From NCBI RefSeq assembly GCF_013299165.1, contig NZ_JAAFKD010000024.1, positions 34,641 through 98,640 on the forward strand: a stretch of DNA of 64,000 nt, in the 5' to 3' direction. Below the pieces are notes generated by a model. The model saw only the letters and a list, made by a program, of their open reading frames with translations. It was not told the DNA's origin and ran no database searches. The translations under genes and the position numbers were made by a program. The stretch is from Microcoleus sp. bin38.metabat.b11b12b14.051. GTDB taxonomy: Bacteria > Cyanobacteriota > Cyanobacteriia > Cyanobacteriales > Microcoleaceae. Positions 63,971 through 64,000 of this stretch are shown here, piece by piece. The stretch's first letter is position 1. Each line of letters opens with the position of its first letter.

Positions 63971-64000
63971 ACTCGGTATGTCACACCACGAGAAGCTTGC
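63968..64000 (+). CDS. Start of an IS607-type serine recombinase gene (cut by window edge)
   Basis: Only 11 codons are present: MTRYVTPREAC. This is the usual opening of the MerR-like helix-turn-helix of IS607-type TnpA. Too short for certainty. Confidence 0.5.
   Translation, partial: MTRYVTPREAC

Overview
The window is cyanobacterial chromosome, most likely from a filamentous non-heterocystous form of the Microcoleus/Oscillatoria/Tychonema type. The evidence is a light-dependent protochlorophyllide reductase, a cyanobacterial ftsQ-ftsZ pair, very frequent HIP1 octamers (GCGATCGC), many tandem heptamer repeats between and inside genes, and IS200/IS605-type elements. The genus is an inference from gene content and repeat style.

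Layout. 1-6.3 kb: two minus-strand NTPases, a large nSTAND/WD40 signalling-type protein that runs off the left edge and a stand-alone P-loop ATPase. 6.6-12.1 kb: housekeeping (ftsQ, ftsZ, a degenerate MBL-fold protein, an unusual membrane protein with an HNH-like motif, thiD). 12.5-31.6 kb: a defence island built round DNA phosphorothioation. It holds dndE, dndD and dndC on the minus strand, with a REP-associated transposase and its two ~150-bp palindromic repeats inserted between dndC and dndD. It also holds three different DGQHR-domain proteins (one clearly DndB), a PD-(D/E)XK-like protein fused by overlap to one of them, a RelE-type toxin-antitoxin pair, a DUF6887/DUF6888-like pair, an EEP-family hydrolase, a Dnd-associated protein 4 homologue and a MazG-like protein. 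A likely restriction half completes it: small protein, second DndD-like ATPase and a DEAD/DEAH helicase of the phosphorothioation-restriction type, accompanied by Uma2 nucleases.

31.6-41.3 kb: mixed cellular genes, including the SRP RNA gene, a phasin-like protein, YciI, a 2'-5' RNA ligase-like phosphodiesterase, ComF, a PEP-synthase-like protein, a VOC protein, DUF1838 and an RRM RNA-binding protein. 41.5-45 kb: ergothioneine genes egtC-egtB-egtD. 45.3-59.2 kb: two nearly identical TnpB-only elements bracket remnants of other IS605-type ends, a second RRM gene, a papain-like protein, a TPR protein, an RluA pseudouridine synthase carrying an in-frame repeat insertion, an Old Yellow Enzyme and por. 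59.3-64 kb: a two-partner secretion pair (TpsB transporter, TpsA exoprotein); the TpsA reading frame stops just before the first codons of what looks like an IS607-type gene.

Repeats are a dominant theme. A ~60-bp palindrome recurs at four good sites and two degraded ones, heptamer tracts occur at least nine times, and repeat-derived sequence has entered at least four open reading frames in frame (egtB, the RluA gene, the phosphorothioation helicase, the nSTAND protein). The most promising biology is the enlarged dnd island (three DGQHR proteins, a DGQHR-nuclease pair and a second zinc-hook-like DndD), followed by the zinc-ribbon-less TnpB elements.
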